Assembly (NCBI RefSeq): GCF_009727055.1
Contig: NC_052351.1
Span: forward strand, 58,317,915-58,381,914
Source of the DNA: Benincasa hispida
Taxonomy: Eukaryota; Streptophyta; Magnoliopsida; Cucurbitales; Cucurbitaceae
DNA: 64,000 nt
Direction of reading: 5' to 3'
Positions 45,001 through 57,060 of this stretch are shown one piece after another. The notes beneath the pieces were generated by a model. That model made no database searches, had not been told where the DNA came from, and saw only the letters and a list, made by a program, of their open reading frames with translations. The first letter of the stretch is position 1; the number at the start of each line of letters is the position of its first letter. The position numbers were made by a program, and so were the translations under genes.

Positions 45001-47246
45001 ATTATTATGGATGCGGTCACATCCTCTCCTTCATTTTCATCTTCAGACTCTTCTTCTTCATAGCAGCTAGGTTCATTGTTGGAATCTGTTAGGTCTTCTT
45101 CTTTCGGGTACTTCATGGCTCTAATAATGTCAAATCTAAGCTTCTTTCCATTCACACTCAGCGTGATCTCTCCCTTGTACACATCAATCTGAGCGCGACC
45201 AGTCTATAAAAATGGTCGTCCCAGAATGATGGGTACATCTTTGTCCATTTCATATCGAGGATGATGAAGTCTGCCGGTATGATAAATTTGTCAATCGAGA
45301 CCAGGACATCCTTCACCTTCCCCTTTGGATGAACTAAGGACCTATCCGTCAATTGGAGAGTCACCGTCGTGGGCATCAACTGCCCTATATTCAATTGTTT
45401 AAAAATTGAAAGGGGCATTAGGTTGATATTGGCTTCGAGATCGTAAAGCGCTTGACCTATATATATCCCTCCAATTGATCAGGGTATCGTGAAACTTTCG
45501 GGCTCACGCATTTTCGGTGGAATAATGGTTTTTGACCTTTGCATTAATGCCACCGTTGCGAACTTATCTGTGCTCCTTTTCTTCATCACCATGTCCTTCA
45601 GAAACTTCGCATATTTTGGCATTTGTTCAATTGCTTCAGTGAAAGCGATGTTAATATGTAACTGTTTCAGCATGTCCATGAAGCGATGGTACTGCACTTC
45701 ATCATTTTTCTTCTTCTTAAGTCTCTGAGGGAATGGTAGCAGTTGTATTTTCACGATTCCCTAGTCCATAGTCTTAGAAGTGGAAGCAACTTCTGGTTCC
45801 ATCGTCTCCTATTCTTCTGGTTCCTCTTGAGTCAATGGGATCTGAGATTCCATCACAACTGGAATAGACCGACTTGACTCCTTCTTCTCTTCCACTACTG
45901 TTTTTCCACTTCACAAAGTCACAACTTGACATTGCTTCTTTTTCATATTCCTTAAGTTGCGTGGGAGCTCAATTGAACTTGGCAACGCCCCTTGTAGTCT
46001 ACTTTTGAGCTCGCTTGCAATCTGTCCTATCTGAATTTTGAGATTGTGGATTGAAGTCGCCTGATTCTGGAGTGTTATTTCATTCTTCTCAATATACTAC
46101 TTTAGTAAGCTCTCCAGAGATGAGGATTGTGGCGCCTACAAACTGCTAGCTTGATTTTGTGATTGACAGTTTATTCGCGGGAATAATCCTTGTGGCCCTT
46201 CTTTTTAGGCCATAAGTTGAAAATTTATTTTGTTGATTTTTTTCACGCAAAATTGGGGTGGTGGTTTCTCCACTGGTTTGTAAGTATTGGAGAAAGGATT
46301 ATTTTTTACGAAGTAAACAGATTGTGGATTCCTCGGACACTCTTCCATCGAATGGGTTCCTCCGCAAGTGGCACAACTTGCGCTCGTTTGATTGATTGCG
46401 TTGACCTGCCCTTGATGTGTTCCCGGGCCGCTGATTGCGATGCCTTGTATTAGATTCAACATCACATTCATTTGATTTTGTAGGGATGCGATAGCCCCAT
46501 TACTTGCATCATCTTCTTTAATTCTAAGTCGTTGATCGCTTTTCCTCCAGTCTTTGTGATTCTTCAAAGTGCGATCAAGGATATTTTTCGCCTCGTCATA
46601 CGTTTTCTCCAGTAGACCTTCAGTTGCTGCTGCATTGGTAGCCGCCTGCGATGCAGGGTTTAAACCGTGATAAAAGATTTCCATTTGGAGATAATTGGGT
46701 AAGCCATTGTGCGGACAATCTCGCATCAGTCTCTAAAACCTCGCCCAGGCGTCACTAAGCGATTCGTCAATATCTTGTTCAAAATTTTTAATCAACTTCC
46801 TCCTTCTTGCATTCTCTGTCGGGGGGAAGTACTTCTTCATGAACTTCTCAACTACTTGTTCTCAAGATGTTATCTTCCTTGGTTTGAGAGAATAGGCCCA
46901 TTTTCTTGCTTGGTTGAAAATGGGAATAATGTTAGTCGAACCTCCTCAGCTGAGATGTTTAGGAACACAAAAGTATTGCAAATTTTAATAAAACTCCAGA
47001 GATGGGCGTGCGGATCCTCGCCACGCCTTCCACCAAACTTTCCGGCAGTCTGAATCATCTGCAGCATAACCGACTTCATCTCGAACCTCGATCCGTCCAG
47101 GGCTAGCCTTATGATTCCTAGTGAGAAATTATAGAGGTTGGCGGCACATAGTCCCGGATGGGCCTATTGTAATCATTCGCTAGGAGAATGGGGTTCGCCA
47201 TGATATTCTTTCCATTTGGTGCTCTATCTTCCGGTTGCTCCGCCAT
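42012..47246 (-). pseudogene. Athila-1 gag-pol (broken)
   Basis: Minus-strand Ty3-gypsy polyprotein in several frames. Gag starts MAEQPEDRAPNGKN at 47246, has RRGEDPHAHLWSFIKIC near 47000 and ends with a CX2CX3HX4C knuckle (CATCGGTHSMEEC) near 46360. Protease reads ALYDLEANINLMP near 45460-45430; the family has DLGA, so Gly is Glu. RT at 44753-43800 has FIDD at 44158-44169 and EKCHFMVKKGIVLG. RNase H has FELMCDASGYAMGAVLAQ near 43720 and ends with DRKGTENQVADHLSRLE near 43400. Integrase at 43100-42012 has [30 protein letters not shown] and NREIKLI. The C-terminal part [23 protein letters not shown] ends near 42012. RT and integrase are nearly open, so decay is moderate. Confidence 0.9.
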
Positions 47247-47458
47247 GTTGGGATTTCTCTCTTGCTGTTGTCGGAGGTTGTTTCTTCTTCTTCTTCAGAA
47301 AGTTCTTTCAATCCCTGGGTCGTAGTTGGGCTCAGGAACTTGTCCTTCGCTCATACAACGCCCGCTTCTTCCCTTACCAAAGGAGAGGCAGTGCATAGAG
47401 GTTGAAAGCTGCAAAGTAAATAAAAAAGTTACTGTTAGCGTAATATGTACTGCCGTAG

Positions 47459-47476
47459 TCCCCGACAACGGTGCCA
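47459..47476 (-). other. Athila-1 primer binding site
   Basis: On the minus strand the 5' LTR is followed by AGTTTT and then TGGCACCGTTGTCGGGG. This is close to TGGCGCCGTTGCCGGGG, the tRNA-Asp-type PBS known from Athila-like plant gypsy elements. Confidence 0.8.
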
Positions 47477-47482
47477 AAAACT

Positions 47483-49166
47483 TGATGGCTTGTGAATGTG
47501 ATGAAATAATGATGTGAAAATGCGGTGGTGAACTATGTGTTGCACATGCAAGTTTTCCTAGTAAAATCCATGTATAAACCTTACTAGGTTTCCTAGTAAG
47601 TCCAGGGTCGAACAAAAGGACTACTGAGAGATATGCGATGTTAAATTTTGTTCCTTTGCGGTGAAAAAAACAAATATTTGGTTGGTATGTTGTGTAAAGT
47701 ATAAATCTTATGCGGTGGAATTGAGTAAAGAGTTAATGACAGCGAAAGTTACAATGAGTATGCGGGGAACAGGTTGAGAAGGGATTTAGCTAACACTTTC
47801 TAAGATTGCATTCAAGTTATGCGATCATGCTACACATATACAACAACATGTCATTTCTCAATGCAAATGCCATGGTTCCTAATTTTAGGACACATGCGAT
47901 ATATACGATAATGTCTATTGAACTTATGTTTAAGCCTCTATTCTTGTCTATGTTATGATGAATGATACACACATACACAAGGCGACCGCATACTATCATA
48001 TCCTATTTCTAGGGTGCATGTGATGCATGATAGCAAATATAACTTATCTCTAAGTCTCTATCTCTTGCTTATGCGATTCTAATATGACTTTCTCAAGCCT
48101 AGATTTTAACCTGACTCTCTCAAGTCTAGGTTCTTTCTTTAGACTACTCTCTCAAGTATCTTTAAAGGGCGATGGATGCATACATAAGACAAGATGATCG
48201 GATCAAATGAAGATCTTAGGACATGCTAGCTAAGTGATTCTCAACCCATTCAGGAATTTAGTTACTCATGTGCAATGTGAAGAGATTGAACAGATGTAGA
48301 GATGCAAATTCCATTTTATAAATAAAATTAGAATACAAAACAACAATGGAAAGCAGGGATAGGACACCCGGTGGCAATGTCTTGCTCCCCGAGGCTTTTA
48401 CACTGTGTTTTACTCTACTCTGCTCAAAAGTATGTTCTTGCTTTCGCAAGTATTGGCCCTTTCTCCATTCTCAACGCTACCCGACAGTCTCTGAGCTAAC
48501 CAGGAATGATCTTTTGGTGTCTTCTTCTCTTCGCTCGCCTCTGTCTTCTAAGTATAAGAATTATAGACTACGGCTATCTATGATCTATCTTCTATGTATA
48601 TGGAAAACTATGTATATTTCGAACTCCAAGCTCCCAACTCCTTTAATAGTGGTGGCCTTCTGTATTTATAGAGCTTCAAGGTGAAGAAGCTTTTCTCTTA
48701 AATGATTGCAATGATGGGAGGTCATTAAATCTCTGTCTGATGCGCCGATTAATTGTCACCGAAAGTTGAATGTACTTGCTACAGTGTATCGTTAGCAGCT
48801 TGTCAACTAAATTCGGATTCGACCGTCGTCAGCTTTTCATCCCATCATGATTTATTATGCTTTCACCTTGATGCGTCGTCTTTATGCGGCCACCTTCTTG
48901 AGTAGATCTTTGCAAGCGCATACGATCGCATAGCTTTGCGGCGCAATCTTCTAATGCGCTCGGGCACCGAATTCCTTGGATCCCAATTTGCCTTGTGCCA
49001 ACGCATTTTTCTGCACAATGTAAATAAATTAGCTGCAATGGGTGCATGCGATCGCAATGTTCTCATCTTAATGCTTTTGGACACGATTTTACATGTTTTT
49101 ATCATCGCATTCCAACATTGTTTTATATTTTTGCATTGTAATAACGTGCATTTCTGCCCGTTATCA
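47483..49166 (-). mobile_element. Athila-1 5' LTR
   Basis: A 1,684-bp LTR, TGATAACGGGCAGAAATGCACG at 49166 to CACAAGCCATCA at 47483. The same family gives the three solo LTRs inside the composite copia and the truncated 3' LTR. It has many CATGCGATCGCA-like motifs. Confidence 0.9.
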
Positions 49167-49716
49167 TAAAGGCATAGAGAAATTTTGACTTTTACCTTCT
49201 CCCTGAAGAAAAATATAGATAGAACGTCCAAGCTCTCTCCAAAATTCTCTCATAAAGAAAATGCATCCCTTTCCTTCCAAAATTAATCTCTGAAGCCCAC
49301 TAATTCTCAATGATTCTCTACCCTTCGAGAATACTGAGTATTTCGAGTAGTAGTGTCCGAAATTTGGGTTTTGTGTTGTTGTGTTCATCAATTAGAAGGG
49401 AATTTGAAGAGTTCGATTTGTTCATGAATTGGTTGGTACGTGAGGAGATTCGATCTTCAAAGGTGAGTGATCTTCTAATCTCTTCTTCCTCTTCAAATTC
49501 TGTATAAAGCATCCTTAGTTAGACTTTTAATTCAATGTTTTCATCCTTGATATGATTTTAATGTTCTGTAAAATAAAATTGGAATATCGATCCTTTTCGC
49601 GTAGAGTATATCTACTCTTTCACTAAGGCCACCTCACATGGACACCCAAGAGAAACTCAGCCTTGTTGAAGGCTAACTGACAAGGTCACTAAAGCAGCAA
49701 AAGGTAGATATATTAT
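49167..49716. other. Unassigned sequence with possible exon-intron border
   Basis: No transposon match is visible. The plus strand is open at 49310-49507, and AAAG/GTGAGTGA at about 49463 resembles a plant splice donor after a 5'-UTR-like stretch rich in TCTTC. This may be a host gene fragment, but no domain is recognisable. Confidence 0.25.
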
Positions 49717-49895
49717 AATTGTCAATCGAGACCAAGACATCCTTCAACTTCTCCTCTGGATAAACTAAGGACCTATCTGCCAATTGGAGAGTCACCGTCG
49801 TGGGCAGCAGCTGCCCTACATTCAACTGTTTAAATATCGAAAGGGACATTAGGTTGATATTGGCTCCGAGATTGCAAAGCGCTTGACCTATAAAT
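49717..49895 (-). pseudogene. Athila protease fragment
   Basis: A 179-bp piece homologous to 45287-45463 of Athila-1, same strand, about 90 percent identical by eye. It covers the protease site, which reads ALCNLGANINLM here (Asp to Asn), and LQLADRSLVYPEEKLKDVLVSID-like residues. It has no other element sequence beside it, so it is an isolated relic. Confidence 0.85.
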
Positions 49896-52673
49896 GTTAT
49901 AGGTATTCAGTATGTAAGAATTTAGTTTTGTGAAATTTTAGTTATTAGATATGTGTTGTAGATAAATTTAAGTATTTTAAATTAAGAAAAAAAATAATAA
50001 TAACCCACAACCCAATCAAACCCTAATCCTAATTTTGAGGGTTGAGTTGGGTTAGAAACCATGTTTGGGATATTTGGGTTGTCAACTTGACCAACCCGAA
50101 TTTTCGGGTTGGTCCAAAAAATACCATAATCCAACTGAATCCAATCCATGGGTTCGGGTTGGTCCAAAAAAGTACTACAATCGAATCGAATCCAATCCAT
50201 ATATATTCTTAAGTTCGAATTCTCACCGCACAAGCGTTCTACTTTAAAAAATTTAAAGTAGGGGGCATTGTCGCCAACAACACAATATCGTTTGAACTAA
50301 AATGAATCAAGATTAGCTTACAACTTAGACAACTCTTCAAAGAAACAGTAGAAAAGTTAACGAAAGGTAAACCTGAATATTTCTCGTCCACGGAGGAAAA
50401 TGACACCATGCAAAAGCAAAGTAAAGAACCTTGTTATCATTCGACCGTCTCACAAACAAATTGAAAAATATTATTTTCTTAAAAGACAACCTCAGGAAAA
50501 AGAATTGTCATAAGAAATATTTTTCCTTGCCAAAAGAAAAAAAAACTATGAAACACAAAAAAATAAGAAAAAAAAAGAGATGGTAACCCATACTACTTAA
50601 CAAAAAGTTTAAACATTCATTTAATCATGTGTTTGGTTCGTACCTGAAAATATAAAATTTAAAAACAATAGACTCAATATAAACATAGTTGTATATTCAT
50701 ATTTTCAAATATGTGTTTAGTAGTAGATTTAGAAATTAGATCCCAATTTAAACTATGGTTCAAAATATATTATATAATATATTATTTATAAATATAAAAC
50801 TATCCAAATGAGTAGAGCTCAAGTAACATGAACTTCTAATATCAACCTTGAAGTCTTACGTTCAATCTCCCAATCCCACATATTGTTAAAATAAAACTAT
50901 AAAACTATTTGTAGTTACTAGCAAAATATTAGATTGCAGATATATAATAATGAATAAGGAAAATGGAAAGGATTACATATAGTGGTTTCATGTGAAAAAA
51001 CTCCTAGACAAATTAAAGCGTAAAAATTGCAAGCAATGATAAAATAATTTCACTAAATAAAATAGGAGTTACAAACTTTCTTTCTTATAGGATATAAATA
51101 AACTCACTGAAAATAGAAACTTTTTTTTTTATCTCACACTTTGGCTCACTTGATTTTGAATGTTTGGCAACCATGTGTTTATGTTCCCAAACAAACTTAG
51201 TCATCAAGCAAATCTAATAACCCTAAATTCATCTTGAACAATATGAAAGATCTAATAGTTACAAATTGGGCTGACAATGTGGAATATCCTAATGGCCACA
51301 AATTGATCTTAGACAAAGTATAAGATCCAATGACCACAATTGTCCGCCAAGGAAACTTCTTGAACAATCTTGAAGATAATAGGATTTAATAGATCATTGA
51401 ACCGATTATCATTTTGTATAATGGTAGGTGAGACGAAAATAAAAATTACCATGATTTTAAGTTAATTGTTCTTGTTCCATTCGACTTTACATTAGAACAT
51501 ATCGTTTAGATCAATAGTCGACAATGGTGTTAATTATATTATTTTTAGATTGACTATGTGGTAGTGCAAATAAATCTACACTATATTTCGATATCTTTAA
51601 TTAAGGAATCGAGTTTAGAAGGTTCAAATACATTTTTTGAGTTGTAAACTTCAATCTCTAAAATTTGATTTTAGATTAATTTTAAAAAATAGAAAAAAGT
51701 TAAGGTAATTGTTTTAAATGGTAAAACTGTTAAAAATATTTTTAAGTATAGTGAAATGTCACTGTCTATCAGTAATAGACTATGATAGACTTCTATCACT
51801 CAATGAAATATAGTGACATTTTACTATATTTATAAAATTGAGATACAAAATTGAGAAATGTAGTCCTCATTGTGTGTCAATTTGGAAACCATTTGATTTT
51901 TTATTTTTAAAAATTGTGTTTGTTTCATAAAATTTCTTTATCATGATTTTCATATTTTATATGTAAACATTCTTGAATTTTTAGTCAAATTTTAGAAAAA
52001 AGAATTAACTATTTGTTTTAATTTTTAAATTTTTATTTTTATTTTGAAAGTACTCCTAAATATTAGATAACAAAACATAAAAATCAATACAAGGAAGTTT
52101 ACTCTTTTAATTTTCAAAAACAATGAAGCCTTATAATTGAATGGACATGAAGTTATAAGTTTAAATATGTTTTAGACACTTTTTATATTTCATAAATTTA
52201 ATGTACACAGAAGTGAAAGTTTAAGAATTCTATTAGATACTTTATTAAAGTCCAAAACCTATCAGACACAAAATTAAAGTTTAGGGTTTCTATTATATAG
52301 TTTTGTAAGTTCATGAACCAGATCGATACAAATCAAAAGTTCATAGCTTAAACTTGCAATTTAGATTGATTGAAAGATTTATAGCATCCAATGACAACTC
52401 ACAAACTAATGAATTATTTTGACCAAATTTAAAAGCGAATTAAATTGATTAAAAAAATATTAAATTTCAAGTTTAGTCTCATGAACTTTGAGGTTTGTGC
52501 CTACTTTTTCTCTTAACTTTCAAAAAATATTATCTTCTTGAACTTAAAACTTTGTCTCCAATAAGTTTCTAAATTCTCAGAAGTGCATAACTGATCATTA
52601 AGGTCACGTTTGGTAATCATCTTTCTTAATAAAATGGTTGAATTCTTAGCCAAATTCTAAAAATAAAAGCAAT
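49896..52673. other. AT-rich intergenic region
   Basis: No gene is visible. Two units of a ~50-bp repeat with GGGTTGGTCCAAAAAA occur at 50106-50200, in a stretch rich in GGGTTGGGTT-type motifs (50030-50160) that resembles terminal sequence of plant DNA transposons. The rest is simple AT-rich DNA with many short A and T runs. Confidence 0.5.
51764..51800. repeat. TGATAGACTTCTATCA-type short repeat
   Basis: GTCTATCAGTAATAGACTATGATAGACTTCTATCACT-type sequence, split here as GTCTATCAGTAATAGAC and TGATAGACTTCTATCA, the second a perfect 16-bp palindrome. I associate such repeats with cucurbit intergenic DNA, which is part of the basis for the organism guess. Confidence 0.6.
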
Positions 52674-52986
52674 ATCTTTCATGAATTTCACATAATTAGG
52701 CATTTTTTCTAAATCTTCTAAGAATGGAATATTGATATGCAACTTCTTAAAAATCTCTAGAAACATAAAAAAAAAAATTGCTTATATAACTTCTTTTTCT
52801 TGAAACATCTAAGGATAAGAAATTTTATTAGGTACAAAGGTAATAGGTAAAGAAGACTTACTCTGAAGATGATTCTGGTACACTTCCCTTTCCTTTGGTT
52901 TGCTCTTCCTTAAGCAAACTTCCTCAGGTTCTTGCATTTCAGTAGATTCATCATTAAGCTCTTCCACTTCTTTTTTCAAGTTGTTC
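52674..52986 (-). pseudogene. Gypsy-2 gag-protease fragment, copy 1
   Basis: Minus-strand remnant equal to 60517-60823. Readable parts are FKKLHINIPFLED and PNYVKFMKDI. It is interrupted by many single-base shifts that the other copy lacks. It starts without warning at 52674, where the duplication begins, and ends where the LTR starts at 52987. Confidence 0.8.
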
Positions 52987-53650
52987 TGTTGAGGTTGATG
53001 CCCTAAATTCTCATAGGGTCCTTTCGTTTGTAAACACTTATATGAACAAACATTTTGTGATTTGAAATATAAGATATTTTATTCACTTTAGTCTATGAAA
53101 TATGAGATATTTTAGTTGCATTAACCACAAACCAATAAACTAAGATCCATGGTTGTCATTGTAACTTAAGCATATATGTGGAGACATACAAGTGAATCGT
53201 GCTTGAAGTGATAACCTAAATGGTCTGTAGTATATAGATAAAGGAGGGATACCTTATCTTGGTGAACACTAAGAGTGTGGCCGTTGTAGGTGTTACAAAT
53301 GTTGTAAAGTGCTACAAATGATCTGATACAGATCATTCGTCTATTAGACGCGAGCATGGATACTCTATACAAAGGAGTTTGTATAAGACCGGACCACGAA
53401 ATGTTTAGTCTTTTATATAACGTCGTTCATAATTGAGACTTTCATTTCACTAGGAGGACCATAGGTAACATGACCTTAACCCTTAGTGAGTTGTGAAACT
53501 CTTGCCTATTGAGGCGGTCCTTTGATTTGCATGAGTGCGAGTGGTCAAATCACCGACTTAAACCTAACAATTTGGGGAATCGTCTGATTGGGGAGCGGGA
53601 ACTCAGCTAACAAAGACGGAATTAACTTCTTTCCCATAGCAGGGTAAGTA
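52987..53650 (+). mobile_element. Truncated copia-type LTR, copy 1
   Basis: Starts TGTTGAGGTTGATGCCCTAAATTC. It follows the plan of the composite copia LTR (GTGATAACCTAAATGGTCTGTAGTATA, GGAGGGATACCTTATC, GACCATAGGTAACATGACC, GGCGGTCCTTTGATT) for about 660 bp and then stops. It is a related but distinct LTR family, cut at its 3' side. Confidence 0.75.
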
Positions 53651-54246
53651 CATAAATACATAGGGTATTGAACTTAGCACTACAAGTGAGTCAGGTTGGA
53701 TCGTGTTTCCTCAAAAGTCAACCATAAATGATTCGGTTTTGTTTCGGTTTGAATTTTTACACTCCCCGCATACCAAGTGTTTGATAAAATTTCTATACTG
53801 AGCACGTCTGAGTTTTTGTGAGCTGGAAGAAGATTTTTCAGTTAATGATATAGTAATAGCACTAACACTACACATCATTCGAGAGACATTATAGTTATTG
53901 ATGTACTATGGAAGACATGGAAGGAGTGGGCAAAAATCATTGCAATTAATGAAAAGGATAAACTTTTGTAATCTTTTTCCATTTAGTTTAATGTTGTTAT
54001 GCTTATCTCTTTTGTAAATGATGTTGATTTCTAAAAATTTCTTAGTGAAGGGTTTCTTTGTGTGTAGAACTTTAATGTTTGATTCTCTTTAAAATTCAAT
54101 TTGTGAGTTACAATTTAATAAAAAAAATATGTCAATTCATAACTGTCTCTAGGATGTGAATTGCAGAAAGGAAAAGTGTGTCTCCCCTACTTGGTTGATA
54201 GTAAAAAATTGGGTAATCAATCTCTTCTCAATCATTTACTTTCTAG
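53651..54246. other. Unassigned, probably intron of the host fragment, copy 1
   Basis: AT-rich sequence upstream of the exon at 54247. It ends in a T-rich stretch and the acceptor TTTACTTTCTAG. No other exon could be identified in it. Confidence 0.4.
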
Positions 54247-54351
54247 GATTTATTTTTACCATCTTTATTACCAAATGAACTTGTGGAAAGAGTTGTTCTT
54301 CTTGGTGCACCCATATCAATTCAATATCAGAATTGGGAAGATGTTAGAAAG
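54247..54351 (+). pseudogene. Host exon, DUF726/TMCO4-like, copy 1
   Basis: A 105-bp open exon after the acceptor TTTACTTTCTAG and before the donor AAG/GTGTGACC. It encodes 35 residues that include LVERVVLLGAPISIQYQNW. This matches, from memory of the family, the block after the alpha/beta-hydrolase core of plant DUF726 (transmembrane and coiled-coil domain 4-like) proteins, which continue with VRK at the exon end. Phase 0 at both ends. No neighbouring exon is visible, so it is a gene fragment or relic. A second copy is at 62084-62188. Confidence 0.65.
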
Positions 54352-54880
54352 GTGTGACCATTTTCTACACTAACAAGCACTTCCCCAACTTTATTTTTCT
54401 ATTCTCATGTGCATATACTTTACTAATTAACTACAAATTAATTGATTCGCTTTGTATCATAGCAAATATCATATCTTTGTATATGGATTTATATAGGTTC
54501 AACATCGTTGGTAGAGATATCCTTGAAATTAAAAAATTCGTACGTTAAAAATTTAAAATATCTTAAAAGGTAGTTAGAAGTGGATTCTTCTGTTTTCGTG
54601 AGTTTTTGTTATTGAAATAATATTTCAAGTTTCGCTCTTCTTTATTGTGGTCTTATTTTTTTATTTTAACAAGCTTAAGATTTTCATTTGCTCGTGTTTA
54701 GCTTTTTGTTGTAGCCTATATATGCAAAACAATTAATGGTCTCATGAGACTTGGTATTATAACATTCTATTTTTTTTGGAGATTGGGACATAATTATTTT
54801 CTTTCTTACATGTTTTTATCTTAACTGTTTTATGAATCATCTGATAGAGTTTGATTTTTGTTCTTCATGACTTAAATAAT
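54352..54880. other. Intron-like sequence after the host exon
   Basis: AT- and T-rich sequence without coding signal. The first ~300 bp are shared with 62189-62538. Gypsy-2 begins at 54881. Confidence 0.4.
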
Positions 54881-56253
54881 TGATAATGTGCATCTCCATA
54901 TGGGTTTGAAGAGGGGCACAGACTAATGTGCAATGTATACACGCAAGCAAACGCAGTCCAGTTATAATATATTAAAATGGGTTAAGCAGCCGAGTATCGT
55001 TCTCAGAAATCAAACAAACAATTCCATTTAACTATTTAAAATCGTATCGATTTTAGCTAGGAAATTGGAAATTCAAATTGAGTGATTTTTATTTAATTTT
55101 CAGCAAAGCAAGACAAACAAATGAAATTTCTTATTCAATGAGTGTTTTAGGGTGTCAGTTTTCATTATATACTTCATTGAACAATATTTAGCTCAATCAT
55201 AGAATTAAGCATACTGTTTATCTAAGTTTAGAAATTAAGTTCTAAATCATTGTCTTTCGAAAACAATTATTTTTCGTGCAAATGTAGTTGATAACTAACA
55301 GCGAGATATCAAATTAAAACCACGACATTAAACATTGTTGTGATCAACTTTTACTATTCCTCTAACTACGTATGTGATACGTTAATAGCAATTTAATGTT
55401 ACAAGTCCGATTAAACATACAATCTACCAAATTGAACATTCAATCTAATATTTGTTGATGACCAATCAAAGTCAATTAAAATTGAGGGCATTGGAGTATA
55501 GAAAATCCATGAAATCTCCTCTGGTAACATTAAAATCCATGAAATCTCTAAATATTAACTCAAATCCATATGAAAATTAAGTAACACCCTAAAACAAAGA
55601 GTCTATTACTCATGGTTCTCAAGAACATATTCTCATACAAAATTGAGGGCATTGGAGTATAGAAAAAGAAAGAATAAGAGAAAACCTTGTCCAAAATGCT
55701 TCTCCTCTGGTGGAAATCACCAATCTTTTCTCCGTTAGCACATCGCGAAGTCTAACAGTCTCACAATTGGTATCCAATCTTCTACTCTCTGGTAAAAACT
55801 CCCTCTTTTTGGTCTCAAATTTAGGTTTGAATGTCTTTCAATTAGGTTAAAATACTCCCTTTCTGTGTTCACAATCATCTCATTAATCATAGAGTTGAAA
55901 TTATGCACAAAAATCCTTGCCAACATTATCAATTTGATAGATTGTTGCAACGCTGGTCTGATTTTGTCAAAGTGTTGCAACGCTCAGGCTTAACGTTGCA
56001 ATGTTACATCCTAAAGTGAAACTACTGCCTTTTTACATCAAATCTCGCTTCCTGTCGTAGCATTACAATGCTCCCCTATTCTTTGGAACATTGCATTTTT
56101 CCTCTCTTTTCTTCACTCCTTTTGGTCCCTTGCTCGGTTTTGACTCTTTTAAGCCTTATTTGGTCATTTTTTACTTATTTTGAGTATAATTCACTTTTCG
56201 ATCATAAATTCTAGAAATCACTAGCTAACACCACATATTTTGTGTGTGTTTCA
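54881..56253 (-). mobile_element. Gypsy-2 3' LTR
   Basis: A 1,373-bp candidate LTR on the minus strand: TGAAACACACACAAAATATG at 56253, just after the purine tract TTTGAGGTGG, to GCACATTATCA at 54881. It includes ACGATACTCGGCTGCTTAACC near 54985 and GCGTTGCAAC-type motifs at 55946-56010. The 5' LTR is not in the window, so the ends rest on TG/CA and the purine tract. Confidence 0.55.
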
Positions 56254-57060
56254 CCACCTCAAACTTAAGATTTTGTTAGTCTCAAGCAAAAAAGAAACAA
56301 GAAAATAGAATAGTTCTAAATAAGGGTGCTAGTGATTCATGCCTCAGAGAATAGTCAATTGAAAACTCGAACAGAAACATTCAAGCAAGTCTATCGCTAT
56401 GGTCGTCCATGACCAAATCTAATCATCTTTTGTGTGTGCACAAGTCATATTCAATTTAAAACTTAGAAACTAAAGTTAGGTTCAAGAAGGTTTCTCCAAT
56501 TTTCCCCCTACTCTAGCTCATTCACCAATCATTAAGTATCCAAACATTTCAAGAAAGTAATATGTTCATTAAGGTGCCTTAATATTAACAACAAAGGGCC
56601 CTAAACTTGCATCATTTTATCTATGGGTATTAGCTTTCACACACTCACTACAGGGAACTGTACCTAATCAATTCCTAGGTGTCCTAACTGATCATAGGAA
56701 GGTAGGTCTTTTTACCCGCATCCATGCATACACATTACAAGTTTACAAGACATAAAATAAAATCTTTCTTTTAAGTACATGAGTGATCACTCTCTTTTTC
56801 TAAAGGCTAATAGAATACTCTTTTCTTTCCTTTTAGTCTAACATTACAATCCATCGTACACGTCAACTCTTTAACCAGTTGGGCCTTTCGAGATGACAAC
56901 CAAATACACTAAACATGATTCTAGTTTTAGTTAATATTTCTAAATTGAAGTGACTACGTACTCATGATATGGGAAACTCAAAAAGATACATAGAAAGATC
57001 ATACTCCAAGATACTACTCTCCTATTTTCACTATGATTTATTCAACATGCATATTAAAGT
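56254..57060 (-). other. Gypsy-2 region between integrase and 3' LTR
   Basis: About 0.8 kb without a readable frame, rich in A, C and T on the plus strand. The polypurine tract lies at 56254-56264. No envelope-like ORF is visible. Confidence 0.5.

Larger units (their letters stand above)
39481..49166 (-). mobile_element. Athila-like Ty3-gypsy element 1
   Basis: A 9.7-kb element with 5' LTR, PBS, gag, protease, RT, RNase H, integrase, 3' non-coding region and truncated 3' LTR in the order expected for gypsy (integrase last). Lineage is inferred from the PBS and from ENQVADHLSRLE, EKCHFMVKKGIVLG and related motifs. The low-side target duplication is lost with the LTR end. It is probably immobile because of stops and the truncated LTR. 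Confidence 0.85.
52674..54655. repeat. Direct repeat copy 1 (~2 kb)
   Basis: Same orientation and order as 60517-62538: gypsy gag/protease end, truncated copia-type LTR, unassigned sequence, a host exon, intron-like sequence. Differences are mostly one-base insertions or deletions at homopolymers (for example CTTCTTTTTCTTG versus CTTCTTTTTCTG, ACTCTGAAG versus ACCTGAAG, GAGGCGGTCC versus GAGGGCGGTCC). This copy looks like the noisier one. Confidence 0.95.

Noticed and set aside
44744..45070. Plus-strand frame of 108 residues
   Set aside because: It is the reverse-strand shadow of the Athila protease-RT linker, which has clear homology on the minus strand.
49310..49507. Possible first exon of a host gene
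   Set aside because: A splice-donor-like GGTGAGTG is present, but there is no domain, no second exon and no promoter evidence. It is kept only as an unassigned region.
53166..53372. 68-residue minus-strand frame
   Set aside because: It lies in the truncated copia-type LTR, and the equivalent place in the other copy is not open in the same way.
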